A stretch of 64,000 nt of DNA from Favolaschia claudopus. Lineage: Eukaryota; Basidiomycota; Agaricomycetes; Agaricales; Mycenaceae. The stretch's first letter is position 1. The number at the start of each line of letters is the position of its first letter. Position numbers and translations under genes: made by a program. The stretch is from positions 422,697 to 486,696 of the forward strand of contig JAWWNJ010000173.1 in assembly GCA_037176885.1 (NCBI GenBank), in the 5' to 3' direction. Below the pieces are notes generated by a model. The model was not told the origin of the DNA. It searched no databases and worked only from the letters and a program-made list of their open reading frames with translations. Positions 1 to 11,920 of the stretch are shown piece after piece.

Positions 1-1080
1 CATGCGTCGGTCAGGCTCGATGATGCGGACATGGAGACGAAGACGCACACTCTGCCCTGCCTCTACGGTCTGCGGCTTGGCCACCAAACGGGACGATCTG
101 AGAATGGGTTTGATTTTCCCATTCCTCGTGGAGGTATCGCCAGACCGACCTTATCTGCGAGACCGTGGAAGTTTATGATCGGGACCGGTCGGCCAGGGTT
201 GCAATCCGCTGGATTGGCACCAGCGTACAAGGCTGCGGAGACGGGGGCGAAGGCGGCAAATAGGCTGGCCGTTGCAGGCGTGCATGCGAGGAGATTAGTG
301 AAGCCTCCGCCCTGTAACGAGAATATTTAGCGATGGTGCTCCACAAGATGTGAATGATTCAAGTCTTACATTACTCTTTCCCGAGGCATAAAATCGGTTA
401 GAATCTAAGCAGAGGTTGTCGGATAGTTGCTGCACCATTTGTTGCGTAAATGCGATCTGTGAATTCAGATGAGATTTTGATCGGTGTTTAGAGAGACGAA
501 TGTATGCTCACATCGTCAACGCCAGGCTGGAGCAAAACCAATCTCAATCAGACTACAAAAATGAATAGAGTACTCAGAACATACCGCGGAATATGGAGCT
601 CCTTGCCAAGCCCGTATGTGCTGCTTGCCATTCTTTCCCGGCCCGTACTGGCCATCGGGATACACAGCGACGATGCCCTAAAGACCATTGGCTCGATAAA
701 CTGAGTACCGCAAAGCTACGACAGCAAATTACCTTGCCGTTCAACGTCGACCCCTTCTCAGAGAACCCAGATATCTCTTCTTGCTTTCTCGCGTTCGTTC
801 TGAAGCCGTGGAAGGAGACAACCAGTGCATGAGGCGTCAACGGATCGTAGTTAGCTGGAATGTGGACGAGGAAAGACCGGTCCCCCATTGTGATATTGGC
901 GTGGTGAGTGTCGTCGAACAGCCAGATTGAAGGCTGGGTGCAGCCCGCAGTCGCGTTCTCGGGGGCATTTGACGGAGCGAGGTCAGGAGATCCAGCATCT
1001 GCTTCAGAGTCCACCCGGACTTGAGGTGGAAGAGCATTTGCAGTCATTAGGAGCATCGTCAGGAAAAATAGAGAGAGCAT
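1..1080 (-). CDS. Secreted feruloyl-esterase-type (CE1/PHB-depolymerase-like) esterase, 3' truncated
   Basis: Secreted alpha/beta-hydrolase resembling fungal feruloyl esterases and LpqC/polyhydroxybutyrate depolymerases, which release hydroxycinnamates from plant cell wall polysaccharides. The start at 1080 opens a hydrophobic signal peptide (MLSLFFLTMLLMTANA). Exons read 733-1080, 585-677, 512-526 (only 15 bases), 370-456, 150-311 and from 97 to the window edge, with GT-AG introns of 52-58 bases. Family landmarks appear in order: HALVVSFHG (oxyanion region), GIVAVYPDG, GKSNGGGFTN (nucleophile serine in GxSxGG), FAPVSAALY, and INFHGLADKIVPF (catalytic Asp region). The catalytic His region should lie beyond base 1. 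A possible donor near base 34 suggests that one more intron crosses the window edge. The broad family is clear. The substrate (ferulate, acetate or polyester) is inferred and cannot be fixed from this fragment. Confidence 0.85.
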
Positions 1081-4000
1081 GGTGGACTAGGGAGAGTTCA
1101 GGCCGTGAGATGAGAATCCGGCTACCAGTACTAGGCGATAAGACTCAGAGATTATGGAAGCCCAAGAAATTAAAGAATGAACGGCGGAGAACTGCGACCA
1201 GTCGGACCAGGGAGAGGCAACTCGAATGCCGTCTCAGAGCTTGCCAAGTCAAAAAGAAGAGAAGATGGAGGGACTTCATGATGCGCTATGAGAAACAGGA
1301 CTTGGAGATGGTGAGCGTTGAGGGCAAGAAGGGTTCACGTTGATTCGCCGCGGCAATTGCCGTTCAACTTTCCGTAACCGACCGCCAACATTGAACCTGC
1401 TCGTCGTTACAATGAGCGGTCTGCTCAGCGGAAACTGCATCCCACTGCCCGAAGCCAAAAATGGCTCGCCAGACTCGTGGCTCTGTTTATGAACTCACCT
1501 ACCAATCTCCGACTCCGGACTTCGACTTCAAGCCCTGAATTCAAAACTTGAAGAATCTGGGCTGGGTGGCCTGAAAAAAAACGTGCTTCGTAGTAGTCAC
1601 TAGCTGGCCCTAGCTGGCTCCAGTCAAAATTTGCGCAAAAGACCTCGTCACTATCTGTTTCGAAGCAAAATGCCACGAAGACTAGACATCTGTCCGCAAT
1701 CTTCGGTACTACAACTTGACGGAGACGTCTAATTCCTTCTCTCAGTTGGTCAACTCGCAAGTCTAGCCTGAGTACTTGCAAGCTTTTTGGCCGTTCAAAA
1801 GCAGTTTTGGCCTTCAAGTTGTTTCACGAATGAGCTCGATGGGATGACATTGAAAGAAAATGTCAACTTGTCAAGGCGTGGCCGACATGTAAACTTTTCT
1901 GGACAAGGCCTCGTCTCTCACAGAAGATATACGGAGTCTGCCCTCAAGTGAAAGCTTCAATATTGACTGTGAACTCCGGACTTTACACTGGCAAAGACGA
2001 TGACCCTATTCGACAGTGGCTGACGAGTAGTTCGTTGCGCAAATAAAGGCGGTGCTTGCCGAATCAATCCCAATCCCTCCTTCACTCTTACCACGACCAT
2101 CTCCTCTCCTCCATGACTGGGATTCTCCGTACCATTGGTCGAGGTTCTCGCCTAGTAAGTCTGTTGTCAACACCGCGTAAGAACCTGAAACTCAATCTAA
2201 CTCGCCATGATAGGTTCATCGCCGTCGCCAACAACGAGCTCGCGGCTGACGAGGGCCTCCATATCTCGTGCTGCCGTGCTCCCCTAGTGAGTTACCGCAT
2301 CCTCAACGCGCCAAAGCTAACTCGCTGTTTCAGGAGCGCTCACAAGCCGCTGTGTTCGACGAGAAGCGAGTTTGAACGCTGTCCTTGACCTCGTCTAGTG
2401 AGTTTTTGTGTGGTCGACATACTGCTTAGTCTAACTCGCTGTTCAAGTGTGCCTGTCATTTTCAAGGAGCTCGAGTTTGGCGAGGTCGCCTAATGCGCCT
2501 CATGCTCTGTACGCATTCTCGCCCAGTTTCATGTCACTTCCCTAACCTCGGTCGACAGTCCAGCGTCCCCTCCTTCATCACCGCGCTACCACCATCGTCT
2601 CTTCGATGCCGCCCTCCGTCGACTCTTCGACACGACGTCGAGAAGAAGTTCAAGGCCGCTACAGCACCGGATCTTCTTGGGAAACGGCAGCATCCGTCGT
2701 CGGGATTCCCTGCAAAGACCGGCATTTTATATGCGACGTTGAGCTAGTGACCTGCCGTCGGATAGCTCCTCAGCCCCATCGCCCGCTGCTCGCCCACCTT
2801 CGCTCGACCAGTGTTCGTTTCGCATCTACCACTTCCTGCTCGACGCCGTCCTCCGTCGGCATGCGACCCTGTCTTGACCCGAGAAGTCAGTACGACGACG
2901 ACTGCGAGCTCAGCGACGCGTAGAAGAATCGCCCCACTGCGCGTGATTAGGAGTTATCACTAATGGGGCCCGGTTGGCTAAGCCGCATAATGGCCACCCC
3001 TCGCGGAATCCCCCACCGTTGGTAGCGCGCAGTGACGGTCGTTGCTTCTCCTGGCGGAGAACCTGGCGACGGCGGCGGACTATACACACACCCAACACTA
3101 CCACCTACCCTCTTCAAGGGGCCACGACGCGAAGACCAAGAGCCGGCTGGCTGGGGACGCCCAGTTCTGTTTGTGCGCCGCGGTACGTGGTCGAACCAAC
3201 TCGTCGCAATGGCCGTCATGGGGGGTGGACACGCTTTCGACTCATGAGGCGTTGGGATGAGTTGCTTTGAGGGAGATTTGGTTACGATATGAGGTGTATT
3301 GTTGTGGTGAGTTCCTTCGCTTCTTCTTCGTTGGTTTGGATCTGATTTTTTTTTTCAGTTCGTCAGTTGTCGCCCTCTCCGTCCGCTCGTTGTCGTTGTT
3401 TTCTCGGCAACCACATTCGCGCCGCGCCCGCACGGCATCGTATACCCTGTCATATCATGTCGAGTACATGTAGCCCACTGGTGTCCCTCCTCTGGCTATC
3501 CATTATTCTATCTATATTTTCTTGGATTCTTTTCATTTGTCGTGCGCGACGCTGAACGTCGCGGTGTTGTGGCAATAATCAACTGAATTCCACCCAAGCC
3601 TCACAGCCCAATCAAGGCCTGCGCCGATAGAGGAAACGCGGTCACGAGACCCTTCATTGTCGTCCCCGTTAGTTCTTCTGCTTGCCCTTCTCGCATCTGG
3701 TATTGTCTGGGCATCTCAGATCCTGCCGTTTGTGGGGTTTTGAAAGTTCACGTTGACGTTCTCGATGTCAGCTTCGTCTGTAGGTTATCGCACCGGCCCG
3801 CCCTCCGCTCTCGAAGGAACCTTCAAGGTCAACGCGATAAGATACCGCGACGTCGAGCGATAACAGGCGATAACCAGCTGAATGGTCGTCGCTTGTCGTC
3901 GCCGTTAACGGTTAATAAGGATGGCATATGCGACGGGAGATCATTCCGACATGGGTACCGTACCTGGGGTAATTTAAATCGAAAGGATCAGACTCGGAGG

Positions 4001-5788
4001 CGCTAAACTAATCTGGGTCGGTCAGGTTCCATGGGGGCACTGGCAGATGATTTTCCGCTTGTGGAACCTGGGGAAGGAAGGAAGGAGGGGGATTGGGGTT
4101 TGTGGGGTTTGCGGGGTTCGGAACCGAGGGGGGAGGGACTTGAGAATCTTGAAGAGCAAAGCATACGGACCTCGCAGGAGCGCTTGAATTAAATCTTTGT
4201 CTGCGGTCTGACATTCAATGTTAGTGAGAATGTATTTCTTGGACCTTGGACGTAGTGCAAGGCTGATTTGGGCCCGTGGTCTGAATCCAGGTACTTAGTT
4301 ATCGTAAGACAGCACGTTGATAAACAAAACGAGGTTCCCCCCCAACCCTTAACAGCAGCAACGAAATGTGCGTAAAAGCCCCGTGCTAAATGAGGGCCCC
4401 GTCGATTGCTTGAGCTCTGTTGTTATTGGCAGTCCAATTGAATCCCTACACGTTCTCGAGAAATACTCTCACCCATAACCGCCTACGCATCACCTTCACG
4501 AATCACGGCCGAGCTCTCAAGTCGCCGAAAGACAGCGAAGAGCGCTGTCAACGCAACTGAGACTCCTTCCCTCTCCAGCTTCTCTCCTCCCACAGTCTTC
4601 TCACTCTCACTCTTCCTCTCCTCCTTCTCCTTCTCACGTACCGTTCCTCTTGCCTGTCCTAGATCTAGACGACGATGGGCCTTCGGGATCACGGAAGCAG
4701 AAGCAGAAGTGGTGTCAATTGTCGTCCATGGGTTCTTGGGCAGTGGAAGCATGGGAAGGAAGCATCAATCCCAAGGCTTCTTACTTCCGTGTGTGTCAAG
4801 TGTCGAGTGTCAGACTTAATGGGCGCTACTAGATGGATCACAGAAAAAGTCGAGAGATGAAGAGGGTGCAGTCGGAGAATCAGAGAGGGCGCAGTTGAAG
4901 GCGGAGATGAAGTGAAGCAGTGGACGTCGGAGTTCGGGGCTAAGATCCGTCTAGGTCTAGCCAAGGATTGTCGTCGTCGAAATGAGGTGAGGGTGAGGTG
5001 AGGGTTGTTGCAATTGCCGGTCGAGTTATGTTATTGCGTTACTTACGGGATTCCTAGATTATTGAATGGCGGAGACCGACCGCAAGGAGGAGAGCGAGTA
5101 TTGATGGAGGGGAATGAAACGCTCCCGGTGAAGAGAGGGTGAAAAAAAGTCGTACTTGGGCCAGACACACAGATGCCGAAGCCCGAGGTATGGTTAGTTC
5201 CGAGTCCCGAGTCGATATTGAATTGAATTGGAGGTGCCGCCGTTCCGAGGGATAATTGAAAGACGCGGCGGCGGACCAATTGCAACGAGCGGGAGCAAGA
5301 TGGGAGAGACCGTGTTTGAGGCTCCGGGTAGCGGGATAGACAGAATACAGTAATTTAGACTCGACGAGATTTGCGTGCGTGCTCCGGACGTGCAGCAGCT
5401 AATTTGGTGGGCGGGTTGAATGACAGACAGACAGATCGGGATGGACGTTGGACTCGGTGAGAGGTGTGAAAAAAGTGATTATGAAATCTGAACGATCTGA
5501 ACAGCAAGGACGGCGCCGGCAGGATGGATGGATGGGATGGAATGGACGAAAATGGAATGAGGAGAGTTTGTTTTTTTCGGGACAAGTGGGACAAGTGAAA
5601 GAGGAGAGAGCTTCGAATCGGGTGGGTCCGAGATTAGATGAGGGATGTCGGACCGGAAGTAAGTTAGAGAAGAAGCAAAGATGCATATACGCGCGGAACC
5701 GTTTCGCAGCTATTGCGGCCGCGGCTGTATGAGACAAAATTTTGTCTGGAGGAGGTCGAGGATCCGAGGGCGGTGAGTGTGTAGGCAG
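1081..5788. other. Gene-poor stretch without a recognisable gene
   Basis: No frame here shows a domain I recognise, and the open frames overlap on both strands without coding character. Between about 2100 and 2470 there are three intron-like segments with similar 3' ends (around CTAACTCGC before AG), so a small-exon gene or relic may lie there, but no convincing product results. About 4480-5740 is rich in CT/GA runs. Confidence 0.5.
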
Positions 5789-6228
5789 AGGACCCCGGAT
5801 AATTCACCCAAATGCCTGTTCCAAATCCTGACAAATTTCGGAAAATTTTGGCGTTTGGCCTGTGTCAAATCCTGACAAAAGTGGGCCAATATGCGTCAAG
5901 GCCTGTGTCAGATCCTGACAACTTTGCGGCCAGCCGCGCTTCAACTTTTGTCGATCTGTGATTTTTGGCGGGAATGGATACGAAATTGGCCTAATTGAAG
6001 GTCAATCGCGTGCAGGGAGCCAGATTTGCTCAGAAAACACCTTTTTGAGAGGTTTTTGGGCAAAAAAATGGCGCTTGGCGGTTAATTCCCACAAATTTGA
6101 TCGGAAAATTGCCCGAAGGCCTGTTCCAATCCTGACAAAATCGGGCAAAAATCGAATTTTCAGTCCTGACAACTTGGACCTCGAGCGGAACAGGCATTTT
6201 GGTGTAATGTCCGGGGTCCTGTAGGCAG
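5781..6228. mobile_element. hAT-like miniature inverted-repeat transposable element (MITE)
   Basis: A 432-base element (5789-6220) is bounded by inverted repeats of about 34 bases: 5789-5822 and the complement of 6187-6220. They start AGGACCCCGGA, end TGCCTGTTCC and differ at about four positions. The same 8-mer, GTAGGCAG, flanks both ends (5781-5788 and 6221-6228), as expected for a target-site duplication. An 8-base duplication with short inverted repeats and no transposase is typical of non-autonomous hAT-superfamily elements. The interior carries about five copies of a motif close to CCTGTGTCAAATCCTGACAA, perhaps transposase-binding subrepeats or a folding array. There is no coding capacity. 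Confidence 0.85.
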
Positions 6229-7052
6229 TCGGAGCATGCAGACGTCGGGCATCGGGCTGAAGCTCGTGAACGCCGTCGAGGAAAAGAGCCGAGGAAATGT
6301 ATCCGGAGAGTCAAACAAGAGTCAGATTGGTGGGTCTAGAGTGGGATAGACTGACCGTCGGCGCGGCTGTTGCGAGATTGTTGATGGTCGAACACACAGT
6401 GTGCTTCAATACGCGAGCGAACGCGCAGCGTGGAACACGCAGATGAAATTGAAAATTGTGTTGCGGGTAACACAAGATTGATGTCAGGTAATAAGCTTGG
6501 CTTTTTTCGCGGGCGTCGAAGGCCACGATGGGACGAGCAGCAGCGACGTTGAGGAGAATGTAAGTAGACTGAGCCATATCCGGGGATCAGTGCTACTGGA
6601 TCAGTGGGGATTGTTGAAAATGAAAAAATGGGTGCTGCGGGGGAGGAGTGGGGTAAAATGAGGACACATAGCCGGCCAGGAACATCGCCATCAGGTAACG
6701 CCGTTGTTTGCGGCATTTCTTCCGGCTAACCAGAAAGCTCGTTGCAAATTTTTTTGCTGAAGCTGTATTTTGGAAATGCGACTCCTTTTTTGCATGGTTT
6801 TCGATCGAAAAACGCGATCGACGAGGCAACTCTCCACGTGTCAATATTCTGCATCTTGCTCTTCCTCACGAGCTTGATACAACGGACGCAAAAATGTGCA
6901 GAAAGTAGCGAGGAACAATCAACTTAGGCGATGAAATTGATGGGATCTGGTGACAGCTGGAGTTGAATCAAACTTGGATCAACATTTTATGGACCTTGTG
7001 ATCCTCTTCCATGCGCTTCTCGGTTTGGCGTGTGGTGATGGCGCTGTTGGGG
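6229..7052. other. Intergenic region upstream of the hexose transporter
   Basis: Short overlapping open frames on both strands with no recognisable product. It presumably holds the upstream control region of the transporter that starts at 7145. Confidence 0.4.
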
Positions 7053-7058
7053 TATAAG
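7053..7058 (+). promoter_or_regulatory. TATA-like box of the hexose transporter
   Basis: The sequence GGGGTATAAGAA lies about 90 bases before the ATG at 7145, a usual distance for a strongly expressed fungal gene. The call rests on motif and position only. Confidence 0.45.
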
Positions 7059-7144
7059 AACCCGCGTCGGTCGTTGATCTCCTCGTCTTGTCCCTCTTCT
7101 CTTCCCACTTCCCAGAAGCTCAGACAGACAGACAGCAGCCCAAC

Positions 7145-9232
7145 ATGCCCGGAGGCGCAGTCGTACTCGGTACCACCGACACAGATCGGATTGAGGCCCC
7201 GGTCACTATCAAGACCTACCTCATGTGTGTTTTCGCCGCCTTTGGCGGTATCTTCTTCGGCTACGATACAGGTTGGATGGGTGGTGTTCTCGGTATGCCA
7301 TACTTCATCCAGATGTACACCCACAAGCCCTACCCTCCCGAACCCTTCGACGCCGCCCACCTCCCCGCTGACTTTGCCCTCCCCGCATGGGAGAAGAGTT
7401 TGATGACCTCCATCCTCTCCGCCGGCACTTTCTTCGGCGCCCTCGTCGCTGGTGATATCGCTGATGTTGTCGGTCGTCGTCCCACGATCATCATGGGTTG
7501 CTTCATCTTCGCCGTTGGCTGTATTCTCGAAATCGCTCCCAAGGACGCCCTCGCTGCCTTCGTCATCGGTCGTCTCGTTGCCGGTGGTGGTGTCGGTTTC
7601 ATCTCCGCCATTATCATTCTGTACATGTCCGAGATTGCGCCCAAGAAGGTTCGCTTTACTTTTTCTAGTTTTTTTTCTTCTCGTTTCTGACTTTTTTCCT
7701 CAGGTCCGTGGCGCTCTCGTCTCTGGATATCAATTCTGCATCACCATTGGTATCCTCCTCGCCAACTGTGTCGTGTACGCTACTCAAGATCGTCTCGACA
7801 CTGGCTCGTTCCGTATTCCCATTGGTGAGTTGGAGTCTTGGCATCATTTCCTCTCACTCAACCCGCATTTTCAGGTGTCCAGTTCCTCTGGTCTATCATT
7901 CTCGGTTTCGGTCTCTTCTTCCTCCCCGAGAGTCCCCGTTTCTGGGCTCGCAAGGGTGACATTGAAAAGGCGACCGTCGCATTAGCCACTGTGAGTTTTT
8001 ATAGTTCGTTTCATGACTCTTTTCCAAATAGTTGCAATTTTCCAGGTCCGTGACCAACCCCGCGACAGCGACTACGTCCAGGATGAGCTTGCTGAAATTA
8101 TTGCCAACTTGGAGTTCGAGCGCGCGCACATCCCCTCGGTGCGTTCTATTTAATAAGATTCGTTTTTCCCAACGCTGACTTTCTCGGGATAGTCTGGCTA
8201 CGTCAGCTCTTGGCTCGCCTGCTTCAAGGGTTCTCTCTTCGATGGTTCCAGCAACATCCGTCGTACCATTGTCGGCACTGGTGCGTTTTTCTTTTTTGAC
8301 TCTCGTTTCCGCGATCGCTAACACACGTTCCAGGTCTCCAATGTGCTCAGCAGTTCACCGGTATCAACTTCATCTTCTACTGTACGTTTCTTTTTTTTAC
8401 CCATACACCGATTTCGCGTTAATTTCCCCTCCATAGTCGGTACTTCGTTCTTCCAAACCCTCGGCACGATCGACAACCCCTTCCTCATCGCCCTCATCAC
8501 CACCCTCGTCAACGTCCTGTCCACCCCCATCTCGTTCTACATCATCGAGAAGTACGGCCGTCGGCGCATCCTGCTCATCGGTGGTACCTCCATGGTTATC
8601 TGCCAGTTCATCGTCGCCATCGTTGGGACGGCCGCACCCCATGCGCAGGTTCCTGGAGGCAACCCCCCGGCGGTTAAGGCTGAGATTGCTTTGATTTGCT
8701 TGAACATTGCGTCCTTTGCGACGACGTGGGGTCCTGCTGCGTGGGTCGTTGTTGGCGAGCTGTTCCCGCTGCCTATTCGTTCGCGCGGTGTTGGTATGTC
8801 GACCGCTTCGAATTGGTGCGTCCATTTGTTTTTTTCTTTGCCTCGACAGGGTACTGACGACGACTATCTTAGGTTCTGGAACTGCATCATCGGTGTCATC
8901 ACGCCCTACTTCGTCTCCGCCGACAAGCTCAACCTCGGCCCCAAGGTGTTCTTCATCTGGGGTTCGACGGCCATGCTCTCGACGCTGTTCGCTTACTTCT
9001 TCGTCTCTGAGACTAAGGGGTTGAGTTTGGAGCAGGTGTGTTTTCTTTCTTTCTTTTATTTCTATCTTCGCATGCTAACCATCTCACTTCCTCTTAGGTC
9101 GACCAAATGCTCGCCGAGACCACCCCCCGTACCTCCTCCGGCTGGAAGCCCCACACAACATGGGCGTCGGCTGAGGGTAAGGTGCACCAGGCGGAGCACG
9201 AGGGGTCCGTGCAGGAGAAGGTCGAAGCTTAA
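7145..9232 (+). CDS. MFS hexose/monosaccharide transporter
   Basis: Twelve-helix plasma-membrane sugar porter of the major facilitator superfamily, resembling fungal high-affinity glucose/hexose transporters. The ATG at 7145 gives MPGGAVVLGTTDTD before the first helix. Nine exons (7145-7648, 7704-7824, 7875-7990, 8046-8138, 8193-8280, 8334-8381, 8437-8815, 8873-9035, 9098-9232) sum to 1647 bases, or 548 residues, the usual length. Visible signatures are FFGYDTGWMGGVLG in helix 1, DVVGRRPTII in the loop 2-3, PESPRFWARKG after helix 6, GLQCAQQFTGINFIFYY in helix 7, EKYGRRRILLIGG in loop 8-9 and VSETKGLSLEQ after helix 12. The frame is intact. The substrate is inferred as glucose or another hexose; an H+ symport mechanism is typical of the family. 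Confidence 0.95.
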
Positions 9233-9755
9233 GCTCATCGCTTTCACCCGATACCTACGACATAAAGAAAGACCAATGGCACTATGGGTATTATTTTAGT
9301 AGAAAGACAACACAAAACTGATGACACACCTGCATTGAAATGGGATTACTTACCCACCTACTACTACTATATACTTACGCGTCGTTTTTGTGCATTTCTT
9401 TTGTTAGTTTTAATGATTGATTTTCGTTGTTTCGCTTTTTGGGTGGGGTTTTGGTGTATGAATACGTTACGATAATACATTGAATACCATTTTGACGTGC
9501 TGAAGAGTAGACCTTGAAGCTTGAGTTCTGGAAGCGTTTTGGAGCTTGTTTGTCTCGACTGCGATTACGGTCGCAGAGTCATTGCGATGGAATAACTCAA
9601 TGGTTGTGACACTTGGGTAGTCGTCGACTTGTGGCAAATAATGTTCTATATATGTACCCGCGAATCGTCGCCAAGCCGTACCACTTTTCCCTTGAACTAT
9701 TCTCCAGCTTTCACTACCTACTACACAAGGCAGCTGTGTATACGATATTTCCTCT
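9233..9755. other. Intergenic region after the hexose transporter
   Basis: AT-rich sequence containing the probable 3' UTR of the transporter. Nothing else is recognised. Confidence 0.4.
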
Positions 9756-10511
9756 CTCTAACGTCCTCTCAGAGGGCCCTCTTCGAAGCCAGATGATCGC
9801 AACAACATAACTTCGACCGCGCCCAAGACAACGCCTGACCTTCCCGCCAACCGACACACAATAACGCCCAACTCCACTCCTGGATGACCACGAACAAAGC
9901 GAATCAACGACGGCAATGGCAGAGCCCCGACAAGCATCCCGACGATCACTCGTGTCGAGTACTGAGCGGCTTCGTGCAGCGATCCCGTCGGTAGGCTCGT
10001 TCACTTGCACGCGGGCGCACGTCCATGCATGCACTATCGCCATCTCGGGTGGTGCTTCGAGTTGTGCTTTGGCTTTTGATGTCAGACGGACCTGCGAGCG
10101 TCCCGCGTTCATGAAATGCTTGCCGTCGTACATGTGACAGTCATATTCTCAGAACAAGCCGGCCATGGATGGGAGCCAGACCGAGGAATTGACAGGGAAG
10201 GTTGGGTGGCGAGGAGATGGTGCTGCCGAGGTCGGGAGGGTCGGTTGTTCTGGAAGTTGGTGTGGGGTTGCGTTCTGCGCATATGACTTTGCCATTCATT
10301 TGGATGAGCGCGACAGCGTCGGGGTCCACACTATACGCGTCTCTGCAACAAACGAGTTGGCCAACGAGTTTCCAAAGTCTGCATCGAGTCTGATCAGGCC
10401 TTCGATGTCGTGATACGACTCTGGGCCTCGAGGACGGAGGGGGACTACTTGAACAGGTTTCGATTGAGGGAAGGGTTGAAGGATGCTGCTTGCTGTGTCT
10501 GAGCTGGCCAT
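9756..10511 (-). CDS. Hypothetical protein, gene model uncertain
   Basis: I do not recognise this protein. On the minus strand three open stretches follow one another with coding-like character. One begins at 10511 (MASSDTASSILQPFPQSK), one contains VDPDAVALIQMNGKVICAE (about 10330-10270), and one contains YDGKHFMNAGRSQVRLTSKA (about 10130-10070). The first two can be joined by a GT-AG intron of about 74 bases ending TTTGTTGCAG. The join to the third is unclear. A downstream frame (near 9949-9758) also looks coding (IVGMLVGALPLPSLIRFVRG). No domain was identified, and start, end and exon chain are guesses. Confidence 0.3.
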
Positions 10512-11536
10512 TTAACGTGTCCGGTCATAAGTAACAGAATATCGGAGAAGTCTAGAAGTAGCGCCCTGTCGAGAACACGCTTCGCCATCTCATCCAGAGC
10601 TAGGGTCTCAATATGGCGGTACGTCCATGAAGACGCGTTGAACGGAATATAGTGCGATAAGATAACTTTCCGTTGGCAAGGTGTGGATGGTGAAGAAAGA
10701 GGGCCGAAAGTCTCATCTTCGGCTCAGGCGTCGATACGAAAAGAACTCGATTTCCAATGGCCTGAATGGCCGGCTGGCGGGGGTCGCGTCCCAAGAGGTC
10801 TGGGTCCGAATCCCAGCCTTGATATATAATGCCAGAACTGCAATGAGGGAAATCTTGCAGATTTTGCCTGCTAGATCTCCAGGTGAGGGAGATTTCGATT
10901 GTACGCTTTCTCTGTGAGCGGAAGATGATAGAGATACTTCTAGAGTACAGAAATTCGTGGTCTTTGACCGTTGGAAATCGTGTCTGCTGAATGCAGAGGA
11001 GGAAGTTGTGCAGACGAAAGTAGACCGCTTGCGGCAGATTCGCTGGACCGGACGCGAAGGGGTGCGGGCAGTGAACCTGGCAAAAAAGGAAGCGCAGCGG
11101 GCCAATTCCAGTACGCCCGATTCTTGGGTCTTCGAAGGGGATATGACCAAATTCGCCAAGCGTGAAGAGAGACAGAGAAGCAATGTGTGTGTGGGGGCCC
11201 TGGGGCCAAAAATCAGCCTGAATACGGGCGAGGATGTAGAGAACAAGTGGAGAATGCACGACACTGGTTCAAGTTGGACACTGGCACGGATGAAGCATGT
11301 CACAGTCCGGTCACACGTCACAGCGTGCTATCTAATCTGCCCTTATCTCCCACTTAAGCCTTGTCTCACACCAAGCGGGAACCTCGGTCGCGGGTTTCCA
11401 ACAAACCCGTATATAGCAGTCCGGAATTCGATAGTTCAACGAAGCGAGAAAGAAACAGCCGGCAAACGAGACTAGCGACTCGGAACCGCGATCTTAGACA
11501 ATTGCAAGTGCGCGTCGTCCTACGGTAGTTTTGAAT
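10512..11536. other. Intergenic stretch with long overlapping unrecognised frames
   Basis: Two minus-strand frames of about 200 codons (ending near 10600 and 10713) overlap each other and a 172-codon plus-strand frame. None shows a domain, splice-linked partner or biased codon use that I can see, so I do not call a gene. A tRNA T-arm-like string near 10800 lacks the rest of a tRNA. Confidence 0.35.
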
Positions 11537-11848
11537 TTAAATTGCCTGCAGATGATCCTCGCAACTCGTCGCGTCGTCGTCAATAGTAAGTTCAACAAGC
11601 TGGGTTGTCGGTATCTCATTTGAAGACCACAGGATTCGCCCAAGTTTTGAGTGTGTGAAATGAACCTCGCGCCGATCCGGAGACTTTTTCGAAACGCGGT
11701 CATCATACTGCGTGACACAGCGACGAAATTCAACTTCAAGCTTGTGATCTCTCCGACCACTCACGGACTTGAAGAATTTCGCCATAGCCCGTTCTGCTAT
11801 ATCAAGACGGCGATGGCTGTCAAATAATGCTTGTTGAGCACTCCCCAT
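11537..11848 (-). CDS. Small hypothetical protein, tentative
   Basis: An uninterrupted 103-codon frame (MGSAQQALFDSHRRLDIAER...) starts 72 bases upstream of, and divergent from, regulator TF1. It is charged and mostly hydrophilic, with no signal peptide or membrane segment and no recognised domain. It may be a chance frame in the shared promoter region. Confidence 0.22.
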   Translation of the reverse strand: MGSAQQALFDSHRRLDIAERAMAKFFKSVSGRRDHKLEVEFRRCVTQYDDRVSKKSPDRREVHFTHSKLGRILWSSNEIPTTQLVELTIDDDATSCEDHLQAI

Positions 11849-11920
11849 GCCGGCAGCAGTCTACTCGATATATTGTGCGTCGATCGCCGTCCAATCCCCC
11901 AAAATACTTCAAGCTCTACC

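Noticed and set aside
4480..5740. Ser/Pro-rich frames on the minus strand
   Set aside because: Composition follows CT-rich simple sequence; frames on both strands are equally open and no splice-linked product emerges.
10770..10830. tRNA-like T-arm (CTGGG-TCCGAAT-CCCAG)
   Set aside because: The T-loop lacks the usual TTC start, and no acceptor, D-arm or anticodon arm could be folded upstream.
10600..11475. Overlapping open frames of about 170-220 codons on both strands
   Set aside because: They overlap each other in three frames, show no domain or splice partner, and look like chance frames in a stop-poor region.
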